Source: Ferruginibacter sp.
GTDB lineage: Bacteria; Bacteroidota; Bacteroidia; Chitinophagales; Chitinophagaceae
Direction: 5' to 3'
Length of the DNA stretch: 35,408 nt
Assembly (NCBI GenBank): GCA_014379905.1
Contig: JACMKX010000093.1
Coordinates: 1-35,408, forward strand
Part shown: one piece after another, positions 34,658-35,408 of the stretch
Layout of the letters: every line of letters starts with the position of its first letter
Numbering within the stretch: position 1 is the first letter of the stretch
Notes under the pieces: generated by a model
Database searches by the model: none
The model's input: only the letters and a program-made list of their open reading frames with translations
Told to the model about the DNA's origin: nothing
Translations under genes and position numbers: made by a program

Positions 34658-35408
34658 ATGTCAACCATTTTATTTGAAATAAAAAATAATGTAGCTGTCA
34701 TCACCTTCAACCGGCCGGAAAAATTTAATTCCTTTAACAGGGAAATGGCCCTGGAATTACAACAACGCCTGGATGATTGTGCAACCGATGCCGGTGTCAG
34801 GTGTATTTTTATTACCGGTAGAGGAAAAGCTTTTTGTGCCGGGCAAGACCTCAGTGAACTCACGGGGGAAAATCCTCCCGGTTTTGACGTCATCCTTTCA
34901 GAGCACTACAATCCTATCGTATTACGCCTTCGCAAAATTGCCAAACCCGTGGTTTGTGCTGTAAATGGAGTGGCGGCGGGTGCGGGTGCAAATATAGCCC
35001 TGGCCTGCGATGTAGTGGTAGCCGCAGCTTCAGCATCGTTTATCCAGGCTTTTAGCAAAATTGGTTTGATACCGGATAGTGGAGGAACATTTACCCTCCC
35101 CCGTCTTATTGGTTTTCAAAAAGCCAGCGCTTTAATGATGCTGGGCGATAAAGTATCCGCTGCAGAGGCAGAAAGGATCGGCATGATCTACAAAGTTATA
35201 GCCGATGATAATTTTGCAACAGAAAGTTTTACGATTGCCGAAACATTAGCTAAAATGCCCACCAAAGGTTTGGCCTACACAAAAATGGCATTAAACGCAT
35301 CGGCGGATAATAGTTTTACAGAACAACTGCACAAAGAAGATGAGCTGCAGTTTAAAGCAGCTAATACATCAGACTACAAAGAAGGCGTAAGCGCATTCAT
35401 GGAAAAAA
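34658..35408 (+). CDS. paaG: Enoyl-CoA hydratase/isomerase, probable PaaG, 3' partial
   Basis: The ATG at 34658 opens a frame that runs off the window after 250 codons, close to the full ~260 of the family. Crotonase-fold motifs: VAVITFNRPEKFNSFNREM, the oxyanion-hole segment GKAFCAGQDLSEL, VVCAVNGVAAGAGANIALAC D and FSKIGLIPDSGGTFTLPRL. The GQDL and IPDSGGT segments and the position after paaABCD favour PaaG, which isomerises ring-epoxyphenylacetyl-CoA to oxepin-CoA. PaaF (a hydratase of the same superfamily) cannot be fully excluded. Confidence 0.87.
   Translation, partial: MSTILFEIKNNVAVITFNRPEKFNSFNREMALELQQRLDDCATDAGVRCIFITGRGKAFCAGQDLSELTGENPPGFDVILSEHYNPIVLRLRKIAKPVVCAVNGVAAGAGANIALACDVVVAAASASFIQAFSKIGLIPDSGGTFTLPRLIGFQKASALMMLGDKVSAAEAERIGMIYKVIADDNFATESFTIAETLAKMPTKGLAYTKMALNASADNSFTEQLHKEDELQFKAANTSDYKEGVSAFMEK

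Overview
The window looks like chromosome of a Bacteroidota bacterium, most likely Chitinophagaceae or a close relative. The evidence is the lineage-typical family set (an ELWxxDGT-repeat surface protein, an RHS/YD protein with Bacteroidota adhesin modules, tail-fibre-like secreted proteins, DUF421, DUF2461), promoter boxes close to the Bacteroidota TTTG / TAnnTTTG pattern, and an rplM-rpsI-rpsB-tsf cluster. Base composition is moderately AT-rich by eye. No tRNA, rRNA, CRISPR array or intact transposase was seen.

Layout. 1-7.4 kb: two large exported repeat proteins, an RHS/YD-repeat protein (5' end outside the window) and a 971-aa ELW-repeat protein, both ending in a similar ~70-residue module. 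7.5-10.7 kb (minus): tsf, rpsB, rpsI, rplM, with a terminator at one end and a promoter at the other. 10.7-11.8 kb (minus): a 70-aa peptide and a predicted outer-membrane barrel. 11.95-14.6 kb (plus): an unknown protein, a polytopic membrane protein, a short histidine kinase and a NarL-type response regulator. 14.65-18.4 kb (minus): three tandem paralogues of tail-fibre-like secreted proteins. 18.8-22.5 kb (minus): an amidohydrolase lipoprotein, a DUF421 membrane protein and a broken TPR-CHAT gene. 22.6-26.2 kb (plus): ligA, a NUMOD4/HNH protein and a DUF2461 protein. 26.2-27.1 kb: decayed genes. 27.1-27.9 kb (minus): a JmjC/cupin_8 protein. 28.0-35.4 kb (plus): a phenylacetate (paa) locus in the order tetR-paaE / paaA-paaB-paaC-paaD-mgtC-paaG, running off the end.

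How it works together. PaaA and PaaC with PaaB and the reductase PaaE make the phenylacetyl-CoA 1,2-epoxidase, PaaD matures Fe-S centres, and PaaG isomerises the epoxide to an oxepin. Two nearly identical inverted repeats (AAAACTAA-N6-TTAGTTTT), one before tetR-paaE and one before paaA, form a convincing two-site operator set for the local TetR regulator.

The most unusual features are: (1) debris inside the paa operon, including two frameshifted four-helix-bundle (S23/IVS-type) genes; (2) quasi-tandem phrase-like repeats between genes that also appear in frame inside coding sequence (ligA, paaC, probably paaB, and the signal peptide of the amidohydrolase); (3) a cluster of gene decay between 21.5 and 34.6 kb; and (4) several long perfect or near-perfect hairpins, some sharing a GATGWCATC core.
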